A stretch of 64,000 bases of DNA from Metabacillus sp. KUDC1714 (GTDB lineage: Bacteria > Bacillota > Bacilli > Bacillales > Bacillaceae). This document shows, piece by piece, positions 9,009 to 19,548 of this stretch (positions within the stretch are counted from its first letter, which is position 1; each line of letters opens with the position of its first letter). The stretch lies in assembly GCF_014217835.1 (NCBI RefSeq), contig NZ_CP055263.1:4281501-4345500 (forward strand), given 5' to 3'. The position numbers and the translations under genes are program-made. The notes below the pieces were generated by a model. The model had not been told where the DNA came from, ran no database searches, and was given only the letters and a program-made list of their open reading frames with translations.

Positions 9009-11084
9009 ATGTCGGACTATTTAGTCATTGTTGAATCACCTGCAAAAGCAAAAACGATTGAACGTTATTTAGGGAAAAAATATAAAGTAAAAGCATCAAT
9101 GGGACATGTGAGGGATCTACCTAAAAGTCAAATTGGTGTTGATGTTGAACATAACTTTGAACCAAAGTATATTACAATTAGAGGTAAGGGTTCTGTTTTA
9201 AAGGAATTAAAGACTGCTGCTAAAAAGGCAAAAAAAGTTTACCTCGCAGCTGACCCGGATCGCGAAGGGGAAGCGATTGCATGGCATTTGGCACATAGCC
9301 TTGATGTTGATATACACTCTGACTGTCGTGTAGTATTTAATGAAATTACCAAGGATGCAATACAGGAGTCATTTAAACATCCCCGTTCAATTAACATGGA
9401 TCTCGTCGATGCACAACAAGCTAGACGTGTCCTTGACAGACTTGTTGGCTATAAAATTAGCCCTATCCTGTGGAAAAAAGTAAAAAAAGGTCTAAGTGCT
9501 GGTCGAGTACAGTCTGTTGCTCTTCGGTTAATCATTGATCGAGAAAAAGAAATCAAAGACTTCATTCCAGAAGAGTACTGGTCAATTGATGGTCAGTTTT
9601 TAAAGGGACAAAAGGAATTTGATGCAGCTTTTTATGGTGTTAATGGAAAGAAAAAAGAGTTATCATCAGAGGAAGATGTTAAAGCAGTATTTCAAAATAT
9701 TGAAGGAAACAAATTTACTGTCGATAAAGTAACAAAAAAAGAACGAAAGAGAAACCCTGCAGTACCTTTTATCACCTCAACTTTACAACAGGAGGCTGCA
9801 CGTAAATTAAACTTTAGAGCAAGGAAAACAATGATGATTGCTCAGCAGCTTTACGAAGGTATTGATTTAGGTAAGGATGGTACAGTTGGATTAATCACCT
9901 ATATGAGAACAGATTCAACAAGAATAGCTGAAACTGCTCAAGCAGAGGCAGCTCAATATATAGAAAATAAGTATGGAAAAGAATATCTTGGTACACAAAC
10001 AAAAACTGCTAAGAAAAATTCGAATGCTCAAGATGCTCATGAAGCGATTCGTCCAACCTCAACTTTACGTGATCCTGCGTCACTGAAAGAGTTTTTGAGC
10101 AGAGATCAACTTAGACTATATAAGCTCATTTGGGAACGTTTTGTTTCAAGTCAAATGGCATCGGCTATTTTAGATACAATGAGTGTTGATTTAACAAATA
10201 ATGGTGTAATGTTCAGAGCTACTGGGTCTAAAATTAAGTTTCCTGGATTTATGAAAGTATATGTCGAAGGAAATGATGATCAAATCGAAGAAAAAGATCG
10301 ATTACTGCCTGACTTAAAAGAGGGAGATGAGGTCTTTTCAAAAGATGTTGAACCTGCACAGCATTTTACCCAGCCACCTCCACGTTATACAGAGGCACGC
10401 TTAGTAAAAACATTAGAAGAATTAGGGATTGGTCGTCCTTCAACATATGCTCCAACATTAGATACAATTCAAAAGCGCGGCTATGTGGGACTTGATAATA
10501 AACGGTTTATTCCAACAGAGCTTGGTGAAATCGTACTAGAGCTTATCAGGGAGTTTTTTCCGGAAATTATCAATGTTGAGTTCACTGCAAATATGGAAAA
10601 TAGTCTAGATGAAGTAGAAGATGGAAATATTCAGTGGATAAAAATACTTGATGATTTTTATAAAGATTTTTCTCCAAGATTAGAAAAAGCAGAAAATGAA
10701 ATGGAAAAAATCGAAATTAAAGATGAACCTGCTGGGGTAGATTGCGAAGAGTGTGGTCATCATATGGTTTATAAAATGGGTAGATTTGGAAAGTTTATGG
10801 CTTGTTCAAATTTCCCTGATTGCCGTAATACCAAACCGATTGTTAAAGAAATAGGTGTTAAATGCCCTAATTGTGAAGAGGGTACGATAGTAGAACGAAA
10901 ATCGAAAAAACGCAGAATTTTTTACGGATGTAATCAATATCCAGAATGTGAATTCCTTTCTTGGGATAAACCAATTGCAAGAAGTTGTCCAAAATGTAAC
11001 AATATGCTTGTTGAGAAAAAGCTGAAAAAGGGCATCCAAGTACAATGTATGGAATGTGATTATAAAGAGGAACAGCAAAAGTAG
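9009..11084 (+). CDS. topA: DNA topoisomerase I
   Basis: Type IA topoisomerase that relaxes negative supercoils through a 5'-phosphotyrosine intermediate. 691 residues, the same length class as B. subtilis TopA. N-terminal TOPRIM domain ([18 protein letters not shown] and [15 protein letters not shown]), then the catalytic core with active Tyr298 in [12 protein letters not shown], and three C-terminal four-cysteine zinc modules (around residues 578-603, 617-643 and 658-680, seen as [15 protein letters not shown] and CPKCNN). ATG 9009 is preceded by AAGGAGG. A terminator overlaps its stop at 11083. Confidence 0.98.
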   Translation: MSDYLVIVESPAKAKTIERYLGKKYKVKASMGHVRDLPKSQIGVDVEHNFEPKYITIRGKGSVLKELKTAAKKAKKVYLAADPDREGEAIAWHLAHSLDVDIHSDCRVVFNEITKDAIQESFKHPRSINMDLVDAQQARRVLDRLVGYKISPILWKKVKKGLSAGRVQSVALRLIIDREKEIKDFIPEEYWSIDGQFLKGQKEFDAAFYGVNGKKKELSSEEDVKAVFQNIEGNKFTVDKVTKKERKRNPAVPFITSTLQQEAARKLNFRARKTMMIAQQLYEGIDLGKDGTVGLITYMRTDSTRIAETAQAEAAQYIENKYGKEYLGTQTKTAKKNSNAQDAHEAIRPTSTLRDPASLKEFLSRDQLRLYKLIWERFVSSQMASAILDTMSVDLTNNGVMFRATGSKIKFPGFMKVYVEGNDDQIEEKDRLLPDLKEGDEVFSKDVEPAQHFTQPPPRYTEARLVKTLEELGIGRPSTYAPTLDTIQKRGYVGLDNKRFIPTELGEIVLELIREFFPEIINVEFTANMENSLDEVEDGNIQWIKILDDFYKDFSPRLEKAENEMEKIEIKDEPAGVDCEECGHHMVYKMGRFGKFMACSNFPDCRNTKPIVKEIGVKCPNCEEGTIVERKSKKRRIFYGCNQYPECEFLSWDKPIARSCPKCNNMLVEKKLKKGIQVQCMECDYKEEQQK

Positions 11085-11112
11085 GTGAGCAGCTTTTAAG
11101 CTCACCTCTTTA
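11083..11112 (+). terminator. Intrinsic terminator after topA
   Basis: AGGTGAGC / GCTCACCT perfect 8-base stem with T-rich tail; the first base pair lies in the topA stop codon. Confidence 0.75.
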
Positions 11113-11184
11113 TAATTATGAAAAAGAATTTATAGCTCGAGGAATTTATAAGGAATTTCTTATTTGATGGAGGGTAATTCAATA

Positions 11185-12495
11185 ATGAACCAAGATGTAG
11201 TAGTAAATGTAATAGGTGCGGGATTAGCCGGTAGTGAAGCTGCTTGGCAATTAGCGAAAAGAGGTATTCCAGTTCGTCTATACGAAATGAGACCAGTTAA
11301 ACAAACACCAGCACATCATACAGACAAGTTTGCAGAATTAGTTTGTAGTAACTCATTAAGAGCAAACACGTTAACTAATGCTGTTGGTGTATTAAAAGAA
11401 GAAATGAGAATTCTTGACTCAGTTATTATAAATGCAGCTGATGAATGTGCTGTTCCTGCAGGAGGGGCTTTAGCGGTTGACCGACATGAGTTTGCTGCTA
11501 AAGTAACGGAGCTAGTTAAAGGACATCCCAATGTTACCGTTGTAACTGAAGAAGTTGGAGAAATTCTTAGTGGTCCAACAATTATTGCAACTGGTCCACT
11601 TACTTCAAAAAATCTTTCTGATCAACTTAAATCACTAACTGGTGAGGAATATTTATATTTCTATGATGCAGCCGCACCAATTATTGAAAAAGAAAGCATT
11701 GATATGGAAAAAGTATATTTAAAATCCCGATACGATAAAGGGGAAGCTGCTTATTTAAATTGCCCGATGACAGAGGAAGAATTCGATCGTTTTTATGAGG
11801 CATTAATCTCTGCAGAAACAGTTCCATTAAAAGAGTTTGAAAAAGAAATCTTCTTTGAAGGATGTATGCCAATCGAAGTAATGGCAAAAAGGGGTAGAAA
11901 AACTATGTTATTCGGTCCGTTAAAGCCGGTTGGTTTAGAAGATCCTAAAACAGGGAAAAGGCCCTTTGCCGTTATTCAACTCCGTCAAGATGATGCAGCG
12001 GGTACATTATATAATATAGTAGGTTTTCAAACACACCTTAAGTGGGGACCGCAAAAAGAAGTACTTTCATTAATTCCGGGTCTTGAAAATGCAGAAATTG
12101 TTCGTTACGGTGTTATGCATCGTAATACCTTCATCAACTCTCCAAGACTTTTAAAAGCAACTTATCAATATAAAGATCGTGAAGATTTATTTTTCGCAGG
12201 GCAAATGACAGGTGTTGAAGGGTATGTTGAATCTGCTGCATCAGGGTTAGTAGCTGGTTTAAATGCTGCCCACTTTGTTTTAGGTAAAGATCTAGTCGAA
12301 TTTCCAAATGAAACAGCGATCGGTAGTATGGCAAAATATATTACAACTACAAATGCTGATAATTTTCAACCAATGAATGCAAATTTTGGCATCTTTGCAG
12401 ACTTACCTGTGCGTATCAAAAGTAAAAAAGAGCGAAATGAAATGCATGCAAATCGTGCCTTGGAAACAATTCAAAAAATTTCGAAAAATTTATAG
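11185..12495 (+). CDS. trmFO: Folate/FAD-dependent tRNA (uracil-54-C5)-methyltransferase TrmFO
   Basis: Forms ribothymidine at position 54 of tRNA, using methylenetetrahydrofolate and FADH2 instead of SAM; typical of firmicutes and formerly called gid. 436 residues. N-terminal FAD fold [21 protein letters not shown], then [18 protein letters not shown] and [14 protein letters not shown], and a late FAD-binding stretch [22 protein letters not shown] 11185 has GGAGGG 11 bases ahead; the frame's first TTG at 11164 is less likely. The trmFO-xerC gap holds a strong hairpin. Confidence 0.97.
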   Translation: MNQDVVVNVIGAGLAGSEAAWQLAKRGIPVRLYEMRPVKQTPAHHTDKFAELVCSNSLRANTLTNAVGVLKEEMRILDSVIINAADECAVPAGGALAVDRHEFAAKVTELVKGHPNVTVVTEEVGEILSGPTIIATGPLTSKNLSDQLKSLTGEEYLYFYDAAAPIIEKESIDMEKVYLKSRYDKGEAAYLNCPMTEEEFDRFYEALISAETVPLKEFEKEIFFEGCMPIEVMAKRGRKTMLFGPLKPVGLEDPKTGKRPFAVIQLRQDDAAGTLYNIVGFQTHLKWGPQKEVLSLIPGLENAEIVRYGVMHRNTFINSPRLLKATYQYKDREDLFFAGQMTGVEGYVESAASGLVAGLNAAHFVLGKDLVEFPNETAIGSMAKYITTTNADNFQPMNANFGIFADLPVRIKSKKERNEMHANRALETIQKISKNL

Positions 12496-12505
12496 AAATA
12501 ATTTG

Positions 12506-12545
12506 CAAGGGCTACTAAAGTTGTGATAACATTTAGTAGCCCTTG
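12506..12545 (+). terminator. 14-bp hairpin between trmFO and xerC
   Basis: Perfect 14-base arms CAAGGGCTACTAAA (12506-12519) and TTTAGTAGCCCTTG (12532-12545), 12-base loop. No T run follows; GTGAGGTG of the xerC ribosome site begins at once. It may be a weak terminator, a processing site or a structure that affects xerC translation. Confidence 0.5.
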
Positions 12546-12557
12546 TGAGGTGTTATG

Positions 12558-13466
12558 ATGGAAAATGTTAAGATTTATTTAAATTTTTTCATAGAATATT
12601 TACAAATTGAGAAAAATTATTCACAATATACTGTTGTGAATTATGCCACTGATATAGAGGACTTTTTTTCCTTTATGAAAGAACAAGCGATCCTACATCT
12701 AGAAGAAATTACATATAATGATACACGTTTATTTTTAACGCAGTTACATAATAGAAACTATTCTAGAAAAACAATTTCAAGAAAAGTATCCTCCTTAAGA
12801 AGCTTTTTTAAGTTTCTTGTTAGAGAAGAAAAACTTAGTGAAAATCCTTTTTCGTTAGTGTCATTACCGAAACGAGAACAGAAAATCCCCCAATTTCTTT
12901 ATGAAGAAGAAATTGAAAATCTGTTTTCGATCTCAGATTGTACCACTCCATTAGGGCAAAGAAACCAGGCGCTAATAGAGGTTCTTTATGGAACTGGGAT
13001 TCGTGTAAGTGAGTGTTGTAATATACGGTTAACAGATATTGACTTTTATATTGGAACCGTACTTGTTCATGGGAAGGGTGGCAAGCAAAGATATGTTCCA
13101 TTTGGTAGCTATGCCCAGGATTCGATTGAGCACTATTTAAGCCAAGGAAGAAAATTGTTAGTAAGCAGATTAAAAGAACCTGATCAACATTCATATTTAT
13201 TTGTCAATCATCGAGGTAGCCCTTTGACAGATCGTGGAGTGAGACACATATTAAATGAATTGATTAAAAAAGCATCCTCCACACTTCATATACACCCTCA
13301 TATGTTTAGACATACATTTGCTACACATATGCTAAATGAAGGTGCTGATATGAGGAGTGTTCAAGAGCTATTAGGCCATGCACATTTGTCTTCAACTCAA
13401 GTGTACACCCATGTTACGAAAGAGCATTTAAAGAGGATTTACATGTCCCATCATCCACGAGCTTAA
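12558..13466 (+). CDS. xerC: Tyrosine recombinase XerC (CodV)
   Basis: Acts with XerD at the dif site to resolve chromosome dimers. 302 residues. N-terminal SAM-like core-binding domain (about 1-90) and C-terminal catalytic domain with Arg in [11 protein letters not shown], Lys in [24 protein letters not shown] (His-x-x-Arg), [15 protein letters not shown] (His and nucleophile Tyr). Two consecutive ATGs occur at 12555 and 12558; the second has better spacing from GAGGTG. It is the first gene of the codV-codW-codX-codY cluster known from B. subtilis; hslV follows at 25 bases. Confidence 0.96.
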   Translation: MENVKIYLNFFIEYLQIEKNYSQYTVVNYATDIEDFFSFMKEQAILHLEEITYNDTRLFLTQLHNRNYSRKTISRKVSSLRSFFKFLVREEKLSENPFSLVSLPKREQKIPQFLYEEEIENLFSISDCTTPLGQRNQALIEVLYGTGIRVSECCNIRLTDIDFYIGTVLVHGKGGKQRYVPFGSYAQDSIEHYLSQGRKLLVSRLKEPDQHSYLFVNHRGSPLTDRGVRHILNELIKKASSTLHIHPHMFRHTFATHMLNEGADMRSVQELLGHAHLSSTQVYTHVTKEHLKRIYMSHHPRA

Positions 13467-13491
13467 AAGCCAGATTATAGGAGGTAAAAAA

Positions 13492-14034
13492 ATGTCTCAA
13501 TTTCATGCGACAACAATATTTGCTATTCAGCATAATGGTGAGGCAGCAATGGCTGGTGATGGTCAAGTCACATTTGGCAATGCTGTTGTGATGAAGCATA
13601 CTGCAAAGAAAGTTCGGAAAATATTTAATGGAAAAGTGATTGCAGGGTTTGCGGGTTCTGTTGCAGATGCGTTTACTTTGTTTGAGCTTTTTGAAAGCAG
13701 ACTTGAAGAATATAATGGTAATTTACAACGTGCAGCTGTTGAATTAGCAAAAGAGTGGCGTAGTGATAAGGTGTTAAGAAGACTTGAAGCAATGCTTATC
13801 GTCATGAATGCAGAACACATTTTACTTGTTTCTGGTACAGGCGAAGTGATTGAACCTGATGACGGCATTTTAGCGATCGGTTCAGGTGGTAATTATGCTT
13901 TATCTGCTGGTCGAGCTTTAAAGCGCTACGCAGGTGAGAACTTAACTGCCAAGGATATTGCAAAAGGTTCATTGACTATTGCAGGTGAGATTTGTGTATA
14001 TACCAATCAAAATATTATTGTCGAAGAGCTTTAA
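13492..14034 (+). CDS. hslV: ATP-dependent protease subunit HslV (ClpQ/CodW)
   Basis: Peptidase ring of the HslUV protease, related to proteasome beta subunits. 180 residues. The protein begins [16 protein letters not shown]. In E. coli the chain starts at the TT pair, but the B. subtilis enzyme keeps an N-terminal extension and uses Ser2 as the nucleophile after Met removal; the same [11 protein letters not shown] start here predicts the same chemistry. The GDGQVTFGN and [14 protein letters not shown] segments are typical. Strong AGGAGG site. hslU starts 17 bases downstream. Confidence 0.97.
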   Translation: MSQFHATTIFAIQHNGEAAMAGDGQVTFGNAVVMKHTAKKVRKIFNGKVIAGFAGSVADAFTLFELFESRLEEYNGNLQRAAVELAKEWRSDKVLRRLEAMLIVMNAEHILLVSGTGEVIEPDDGILAIGSGGNYALSAGRALKRYAGENLTAKDIAKGSLTIAGEICVYTNQNIIVEEL

Positions 14035-14051
14035 TAAGGGAGGGAAATGGG

Positions 14052-15452
14052 TTGAATAAAGAACTGACACCAAAAGAAATTGTTGAACGATTAGATCAAT
14101 ATATTATAGGGCAAAAGGATGCAAAAAAGGCGGTAGCAGTTGCACTACGTAATCGCTATCGAAGAAGCTTATTAACCGAAAAGCTACGTGAAGAGGTAGT
14201 TCCTAAAAATATTTTAATGATCGGACCTACAGGTGTTGGAAAAACAGAAATTGCGAGAAGAATTGCAAAACTTGCCCGAGCACCTTTTATTAAAGTTGAG
14301 GCGACAAAATTTACTGAAGTTGGTTATGTAGGTAGAGATGTTGAATCGATGGTACGTGATTTAGTTGAGACGGCAGTTCGTTTAGTGAAGGAAGAAAAAA
14401 TTTCTGATGTAAAAGGTCTTGCAGAAGAGAATGCAAATAAGCGTTTAGTAGAGCTGCTTGTACCTGGGAAAAAGAAGCAATCTACTGCAAAAAACCCATT
14501 GGAAATGTTATTTGGCGGTGCCAGTAACCAAGTAAACGAGCAAGAGGATAGTTCTGAAGAAACGTCGATTCAAGAAAAACGCCGTCGTATCGCACATCAA
14601 TTAGCTCTAGGGGAATTAGAGGATCACTATGTGACGATCGAGGTTGAAGAGCAACAAGCATCGATGTTTGATATGCTTCAAGGCTCTGGTATGGAGCAAA
14701 TGGGTATGAATATGCAGGATGCTTTAGGAAGCTTTATGCCAAAGAAAAAGAAAAAAAGAAAGCTTACAGTAAGAGAAGCAAGAAAAGTCGTTACGAATGA
14801 AGAAGCAAGTAAATTAATTGATATGGATGAAGTGACACAGGAAGCAGTCATTCGAGCTGAGCAAAGTGGAATCATCTTTATCGATGAGATTGATAAAATA
14901 GCTGGGAAATCGAAAGGTGGTTCATCTGCTGATGTTTCAAGAGAAGGGGTTCAACGCGACATCCTTCCAATTGTAGAAGGTTCCACAGTGGTAACCAAAT
15001 ATGGATCTGTAAAAACAGATCATGTCCTATTTGTTGCTGCTGGTGCTTTTCATATTGCGAAGCCATCAGATCTAATACCTGAACTGCAAGGGAGATTTCC
15101 TATTCGTGTAGAACTTACTAAGCTAAGTATTGATGATTTTGTTAAAATTTTAGTAGAACCTGATAATGCACTTTTAAAACAATATCAAGCATTAATTGAA
15201 ACTGAAGGTATACAATTAGAATTTTCTGACGATGCTATACGTAAAATAGCAGAAGTTGCATTTCAAGTGAATCAGGATACAGATAATATCGGTGCGAGAA
15301 GATTACATACCATTCTTGAACGCCTGCTAGAAGATTTATCTTTTGAAGCGCCTGATATAAATTTAGAAAAGATTGTTATTACACCTCAATATGTTGAAGA
15401 CAAATTAGGTAAAATTTCAAAAAACAAAGATTTAAGTCAATTTATACTATAG
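14052..15452 (+). CDS. hslU: HslU (ClpY/CodX) ATPase subunit
   Basis: AAA+ unfoldase that feeds substrates to HslV. 466 residues from TTG 14052, which matches the start of other HslU proteins ([17 protein letters not shown]) and has GGGAGG 8 bases upstream. Walker A is GPTGVGKTE; Walker B is [12 protein letters not shown]; the intervening I-domain (about 110-230) is charged and Met-rich near its end. The C-terminal tail ([13 protein letters not shown]) is the HslV-contact end. Coupled with hslV in the cod cluster. Confidence 0.97.
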   Translation: MNKELTPKEIVERLDQYIIGQKDAKKAVAVALRNRYRRSLLTEKLREEVVPKNILMIGPTGVGKTEIARRIAKLARAPFIKVEATKFTEVGYVGRDVESMVRDLVETAVRLVKEEKISDVKGLAEENANKRLVELLVPGKKKQSTAKNPLEMLFGGASNQVNEQEDSSEETSIQEKRRRIAHQLALGELEDHYVTIEVEEQQASMFDMLQGSGMEQMGMNMQDALGSFMPKKKKKRKLTVREARKVVTNEEASKLIDMDEVTQEAVIRAEQSGIIFIDEIDKIAGKSKGGSSADVSREGVQRDILPIVEGSTVVTKYGSVKTDHVLFVAAGAFHIAKPSDLIPELQGRFPIRVELTKLSIDDFVKILVEPDNALLKQYQALIETEGIQLEFSDDAIRKIAEVAFQVNQDTDNIGARRLHTILERLLEDLSFEAPDINLEKIVITPQYVEDKLGKISKNKDLSQFIL

Positions 15453-15567
15453 GAACAATAATAATTTCTTATGTTGATTCTACTAGAAGGACGAAGCATT
15501 TTGCTAACAGATATTAAATTCCGAACCTTCCAAATAACAATTTAATATGCTACAGGAGGAACCAATT

Positions 15568-16347
15568 ATGGCTCTATTACAAAAAACGCGCAAGATTAAT
15601 GCGATGCTCCAAAGAGCAGCTGGAAAACCAGTAAACTTTAAAGAAATGGCAGAAACGTTAAGTGACGTGATCAAGGCAAATATTTTCGTTGTAAGCCGAA
15701 GAGGTAAACTACTAGGTTTTGCTGTAAATCAACAAATTGAAAACGATCGTATGAAAAAAATGCTTGAAGATCGTCAATTTCCTGAAGAATATACAAACAA
15801 TCTTTTTAACATTACTGAAACATCTTCTAACATTGATGTTGAAAGTGAATATACCGCATTTCCGGTAGAAAATCGTGAATTATTCCAAAATGGTTTAACA
15901 ACAATTGTGCCAATTATTGGCGGTGGTGAGCGTCTTGGTACACTTATTTTAGCAAGAGTACAAGAGCAATTTGAAGATGAAGATTTAATTCTTGCAGAGT
16001 ACGGTGCTACAGTTGTAGGTATGGAAATTCTTCGTGAAAAATCCGAAGAAATCGAAGAAGAAGCAAGAAGTAAAGCTGTTGTACAAATGGCAATTAGTTC
16101 ATTATCTTATAGTGAATTAGAAGCAATTGAACATATATTCGAAGAATTAAACGGCAAAGAAGGTCTTTTAGTTGCAAGTAAAATTGCAGATCGAGTTGGG
16201 ATTACACGCTCTGTCATTGTAAATGCACTTCGCAAACTTGAAAGTGCTGGTGTAATCGAATCTCGCTCATTAGGTATGAAAGGAACATATATCAAGGTAT
16301 TAAATGATAAGTTCCTATTGGAATTGGAAAAGTTAAAAACTAATTAA
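15568..16347 (+). CDS. codY: GTP/branched-chain-amino-acid-sensing repressor CodY
   Basis: Global regulator that represses adaptive genes in rich conditions; ligands are isoleucine/valine and GTP. 259 residues, the exact family length. N-terminal GAF domain (about 1-155) and C-terminal winged helix with [21 protein letters not shown] followed by [16 protein letters not shown] 15568 has a CAGGAGG site. It has a 115-base gap from hslU and its own terminator, so it is probably also transcribed alone. In B. subtilis CodY represses the fla/che operon that begins right after it. Confidence 0.98.
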   Translation: MALLQKTRKINAMLQRAAGKPVNFKEMAETLSDVIKANIFVVSRRGKLLGFAVNQQIENDRMKKMLEDRQFPEEYTNNLFNITETSSNIDVESEYTAFPVENRELFQNGLTTIVPIIGGGERLGTLILARVQEQFEDEDLILAEYGATVVGMEILREKSEEIEEEARSKAVVQMAISSLSYSELEAIEHIFEELNGKEGLLVASKIADRVGITRSVIVNALRKLESAGVIESRSLGMKGTYIKVLNDKFLLELEKLKTN

Positions 16348-16349
16348 TC

Positions 16350-16388
16350 AAAAAAAGCACTTCAAGTTAAAACTTGAGGTGCTTTTTT
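16350..16388 (+). terminator. Intrinsic terminator after codY
   Basis: AAAAAAGCACTTCAAGT / ACTTGAGGTGCTTTTTT hairpin, A-rich and T-rich flanks, so it may work on both strands. It separates codY from the flagellar operon. Confidence 0.85.
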
Positions 16389-16551
16389 GATGTTCGAAAT
16401 ATGGAAAAATATTATACCTGCCTTGTTGTAGATTAATGTGTTATTTTGATATAAGCGATGAAATGAAAAATTCTACTTAATAAGAATCATATCTTAATTT
16501 TTAAACCATCAGTTTTATGTAGTTTTTATAGGTATATAGTCCTTATTTTGG

Positions 16552-16566
16552 AATTGATAGAAAATC
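16552..16566 (+). promoter_or_regulatory. CodY-box-like sequence upstream of fla/che promoter
   Basis: AATTGATAGAAAATC matches the CodY consensus AATTTTCWGAAAATT at 11 of 15 positions. It lies 25 bases before the -35 box of the candidate operon promoter. CodY repression of fla/che is established in B. subtilis; the assignment of this site is inference. Confidence 0.35.
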
Positions 16567-16590
16567 CGACTTTTTTTTACAGTAGCTTAA

Positions 16591-16619
16591 TAGACTTTAA
16601 GCCTATTATTTCATACAAT
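16591..16619 (+). promoter_or_regulatory. SigA-type promoter for the fla/che operon
   Basis: TAGACT (16591-16596), 17-base spacer, TACAAT (16614-16619); start near 16626, about 60 bases before flgB. Confidence 0.55.
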
Positions 16620-16630
16620 TAAAATATCAA

Positions 16631-16657
16631 TTAACAAAATTCGACACTATACGATAC
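16631..16657 (+). promoter_or_regulatory. Candidate SigD promoter before flgB
   Basis: TTAA (16631-16634), 15-base spacer, TACGATAC (16650-16657). Consensus is TAAA-N15-GCCGATAT, so 3 of 4 and 5 of 8 positions fit, including the CGATA core. B. subtilis has both SigA and SigD promoters ahead of flgB. Confidence 0.3.
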
Positions 16658-16688
16658 GTGTGGATTTTTATTTTTGTGGGGGGAAACC

Positions 16689-17078
16689 ATGAAATTATTT
16701 TCTAATACAATAAATAACCTTGAACAAGCACTAAGTCAATCAACTACAAAACAAAGAGTTATCTCAAATAATATAGCAAATGTAGATACTCCGAACTATA
16801 AGGCTCAAGATGTTCGTTTTAATAATGCTCTTAGTAATGAAATGCAAAAGTTACAAGCAAATAAAACTAACAATAAACATTTTGATTTTGGTTCTACTTC
16901 ATCAGGTTATCAAATCACAAATAGAGCGAATACCAACTACCAACACAATGGAAACAATGTAGATATTGATAAAGAAATGACGGAAATGGCAAAAAATCAA
17001 ATTCATTATAACGCGTTAATCGACCGTTTAAGTAGTAAATTTTCTTCATTAAAAACAGTAATTAAAGGTGGAAATTAA
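16689..17078 (+). CDS. flgB: Flagellar basal-body rod protein FlgB
   Basis: Proximal rod subunit. 129 residues. The conserved rod N-terminus is seen: NTINNLEQALSQSTTKQRV, then ISNNIANVDTPNYKAQDV. ATG 16689 follows a G run at 16677-16683 that serves as the ribosome site. First gene of the fla/che operon; flgC begins 4 bases after its stop. Confidence 0.96.
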   Translation: MKLFSNTINNLEQALSQSTTKQRVISNNIANVDTPNYKAQDVRFNNALSNEMQKLQANKTNNKHFDFGSTSSGYQITNRANTNYQHNGNNVDIDKEMTEMAKNQIHYNALIDRLSSKFSSLKTVIKGGN

Positions 17079-17081
17079 TAC

Positions 17082-17531
17082 ATGTCAATCTTTCAATCAA
17101 TTAATACGTCGGCATCTGCTCTGACAGCACAACGAGTTAGAATGGATGTTATATCATCTAATATGGCTAATATGGATACGACTAGAGGAGAGATGGTTGA
17201 TGGGGAATGGCAACCATACCGTAGGAAAATGGTTGTAACTCAGCCACAAGGTAATCAATTCTCATCCTTTTTAAACAAGGCTATGGGCTCATCCTCGACA
17301 GTGGATGGTGTAAAAGTAACAGAAATTGTCGAAGATGACACACCATTTGAACTTATCTATGATCCTGACCATCCTGATGCAAATGATGAAGGATATGTAG
17401 CTATGCCAAACGTCGACCCATTAAAGGAAATGGTAGACCTTATTAGTAGTACTAGGTCATATGAAGCGAATGTGACTGCAATGAATGCAACAAAAGGGAT
17501 GTTAATGAAAGCATTAGAAATTGGAAAATAG
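17082..17531 (+). CDS. flgC: Flagellar basal-body rod protein FlgC
   Basis: Rod subunit, 149 residues. N-terminal INTSASALTAQRVRMDVISS and ANMDTTRG, and the C-terminal helix LISSTRSYEANVTAMNATK, are the two ends that form the rod-type coiled coil. Typical length. The gap to flgB is 3 bases and to fliE 10 bases. Confidence 0.97.
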   Translation: MSIFQSINTSASALTAQRVRMDVISSNMANMDTTRGEMVDGEWQPYRRKMVVTQPQGNQFSSFLNKAMGSSSTVDGVKVTEIVEDDTPFELIYDPDHPDANDEGYVAMPNVDPLKEMVDLISSTRSYEANVTAMNATKGMLMKALEIGK

Positions 17532-17541
17532 GGTGGATTAA

Positions 17542-17856
17542 ATGATAAACAAGGTAAATCCTTTTCAACTAACTACACAACCAACACAAATACAACTAAA
17601 AACTAATTCTTTAATGAATAATACGAGTACAAGTAAAACTAGCTTTGCTGAATCATTAAAACAAGCGATAAATCAAGTGAATCAATCACAAATTGAGTCA
17701 GATAAAATGACAGAGGCGCTTGCTACTGGTAAAAATGTTGAATTACATGATGTGATGATAACAGCTCAAAAAGCTAGCGTTTCGATGACCCTTGCAGTTG
17801 AGGTTCGCAATAAAGCGATTGAAGCTTATCAAGAAATGATGAGAATGCAAGTATAG
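17542..17856 (+). CDS. fliE: Flagellar hook-basal body protein FliE
   Basis: Joins the MS ring to the rod. 104 residues. The C-terminal half carries the family pattern: TSFAESLKQAINQVNQSQ, then DVMITAQKASVSMTLAVEVR and the end KAIEAYQEMMRMQV. GGGTGG precedes the ATG. A 76-base gap with partial inverted sequence (GGTTAT / ATAACC) separates it from fliF. Confidence 0.96.
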   Translation: MINKVNPFQLTTQPTQIQLKTNSLMNNTSTSKTSFAESLKQAINQVNQSQIESDKMTEALATGKNVELHDVMITAQKASVSMTLAVEVRNKAIEAYQEMMRMQV

Positions 17857-17932
17857 TAATTGTTCTTACGTTTAAGGACGGTTATCGGTAACTACAAAAA
17901 GAATATGTCATCATAACCGGGGGACTATATGA

Positions 17933-19537
17933 ATGAACGAAAAGTTAAAAAATACGACAAATAAACTAAATGGGATATGGCAGCAAAGAAGTAAAGTGCA
18001 GAAAACCTTAATCATTACTGGTGCACTTTTATTTTTTGTGTTCGCAGGTTTATTAACATTTTTTGTGTCAAAGCCTAATTTAGTTCCTTTATATTCAAAT
18101 CTTTCACCAGCAGAGACTGGACAAATAAAAGAAACTCTGGATTCCAAAGGTATTCAATCTGAAATTTCAAATAATGGTGCTACTATTTTGGTGCCAAAAG
18201 AGCAAGTTGATACATTAATGGTTGAGCTTGCTGCTGAAGGAGTTCCAGATTCAGGTACAATTGATTACTCCTATTTTGGTCAGGATTCTGGTTTTGGAAT
18301 GACTGATAAAGAATTTGATGTCATAAAGTTAAAGGCGACACAGACTGAGCTTGCCAATTTAATGATGGGGATTGAGGGTGTTAATGATGCGAATGTCATG
18401 ATTAACCTCCCAGCAGAATCTGTATTTGTTGGTGAGCAGCAAGAAGGTTCATCAGCTTCGGTAGTTCTTAATTTAAAACCTGGTGCCAGTTTAGATCAAG
18501 AAAAAGTAAATGCACTTTTTCATTTAGTGTCAAAAAGTGTTCCAAACCTTACTACAGACAACATTGTCATAATGGATCAAAACTTTAACTACTATGATCT
18601 TAATAATGGTGAAAATTCTACAGCAGGAACTAGCTATGCATCTCAGCAGGAAATCAAGTCGCAAATTGAACAGGATATTCAGCGTGATGTCCAAAAAATG
18701 CTTGGTACAATGATTGGACATGATAAGGTTGTTGTTTCTGTTACTACTGATATCGACTTTACCCAAGAAAATCGAGAAGAAAATATTATTACTCCTGTAG
18801 GAGAAGATAGCGATGAAGGAATTGCAGTAAGTGTTGAACGAATTACAGAGGCATACACAGGTAACGGAGCTGCTGCTGCTGGTGGAGTTAATGGAACAGG
18901 TGAAACTGATGTTCCTGGCTATGAAGCTACAACCGAAACCACAGGTGACGGAGATTATGAACGAATTGAAGAGAGAATAAATAATGAAGTAAACCGTATA
19001 AATAAACAAATTGTTGAAAGCCCATTTAAAATTCGTGACTTAGGAATTCAAGTTATGGTAGAGCCACCTGATCCAGAAGATCCCCTTTCATTCACAGCAG
19101 AGCGAGAAGAAGATATTCAACAAATTCTCTCAACTGTTATCCGAACATCAATTAATAAAGATTCTACCGAAGAACCATTAACAGACGAACAAATTGCCGA
19201 AAAAGTGGTTGTTTCTGTCCAACCGTTTGATGGTAAACAACAATTTGCTGAAACAGAAGCAACACAAGTCATACCAATGTGGATGTACATTGTTGCTGGT
19301 GGTTTATTATTGGCAATTGTTATTCTAGTAATTTTGTTAGTTAGAAAGAAAAAACAAGATGATATAGAGTTAGACGATGAAGAGGATTATACGATTGATG
19401 AGCCGATTAGAGTACATGATATAAATAATGAAGTCGAAACAGAAGGTACTGTTCGTAAAAAACAGCTCGAAAAAATGGCTAAAGAAAAGCCTGAAGATTT
19501 TGCTAAGCTTTTACGTACATGGATTACAGAGGAATAG
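17933..19537 (+). CDS. fliF: Flagellar MS-ring protein FliF
   Basis: Builds the membrane MS ring on which the motor and export apparatus assemble. 534 residues. Two membrane segments: about 27-49 (LIITGALLFFVFAGLLTFFV) and about 447-468 (MYIVAGGLLLAIVILVILLV). Between them lie the ring-building motifs and a Gly/Thr/acidic low-complexity loop (residues 300-345). The C-terminal 40 residues, ending KLLRTWITEE, are the FliG-binding tail. Start ATG 17933 with CGGGGGA upstream; an ATG at 17929 is out of frame. fliG follows at 11 bases. Confidence 0.97.
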   Translation: MNEKLKNTTNKLNGIWQQRSKVQKTLIITGALLFFVFAGLLTFFVSKPNLVPLYSNLSPAETGQIKETLDSKGIQSEISNNGATILVPKEQVDTLMVELAAEGVPDSGTIDYSYFGQDSGFGMTDKEFDVIKLKATQTELANLMMGIEGVNDANVMINLPAESVFVGEQQEGSSASVVLNLKPGASLDQEKVNALFHLVSKSVPNLTTDNIVIMDQNFNYYDLNNGENSTAGTSYASQQEIKSQIEQDIQRDVQKMLGTMIGHDKVVVSVTTDIDFTQENREENIITPVGEDSDEGIAVSVERITEAYTGNGAAAAGGVNGTGETDVPGYEATTETTGDGDYERIEERINNEVNRINKQIVESPFKIRDLGIQVMVEPPDPEDPLSFTAEREEDIQQILSTVIRTSINKDSTEEPLTDEQIAEKVVVSVQPFDGKQQFAETEATQVIPMWMYIVAGGLLLAIVILVILLVRKKKQDDIELDDEEDYTIDEPIRVHDINNEVETEGTVRKKQLEKMAKEKPEDFAKLLRTWITEE

Positions 19538-19548
19538 GGGGGAAGTTT

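Larger units (their letters stand above)
16389..16688 (+). other. fla/che operon control region
   Basis: 300 bases without a gene, A+T rich. Visible elements: a SigA-type promoter (16591-16619), a candidate SigD promoter (16631-16657), and a CodY-box-like sequence (16552-16566). No hairpin of note was seen. Confidence 0.6.

Noticed and set aside
15453..15567. CodY autoregulatory box before codY
   Set aside because: Best match to the CodY consensus is poor (fewer than 10 of 15).
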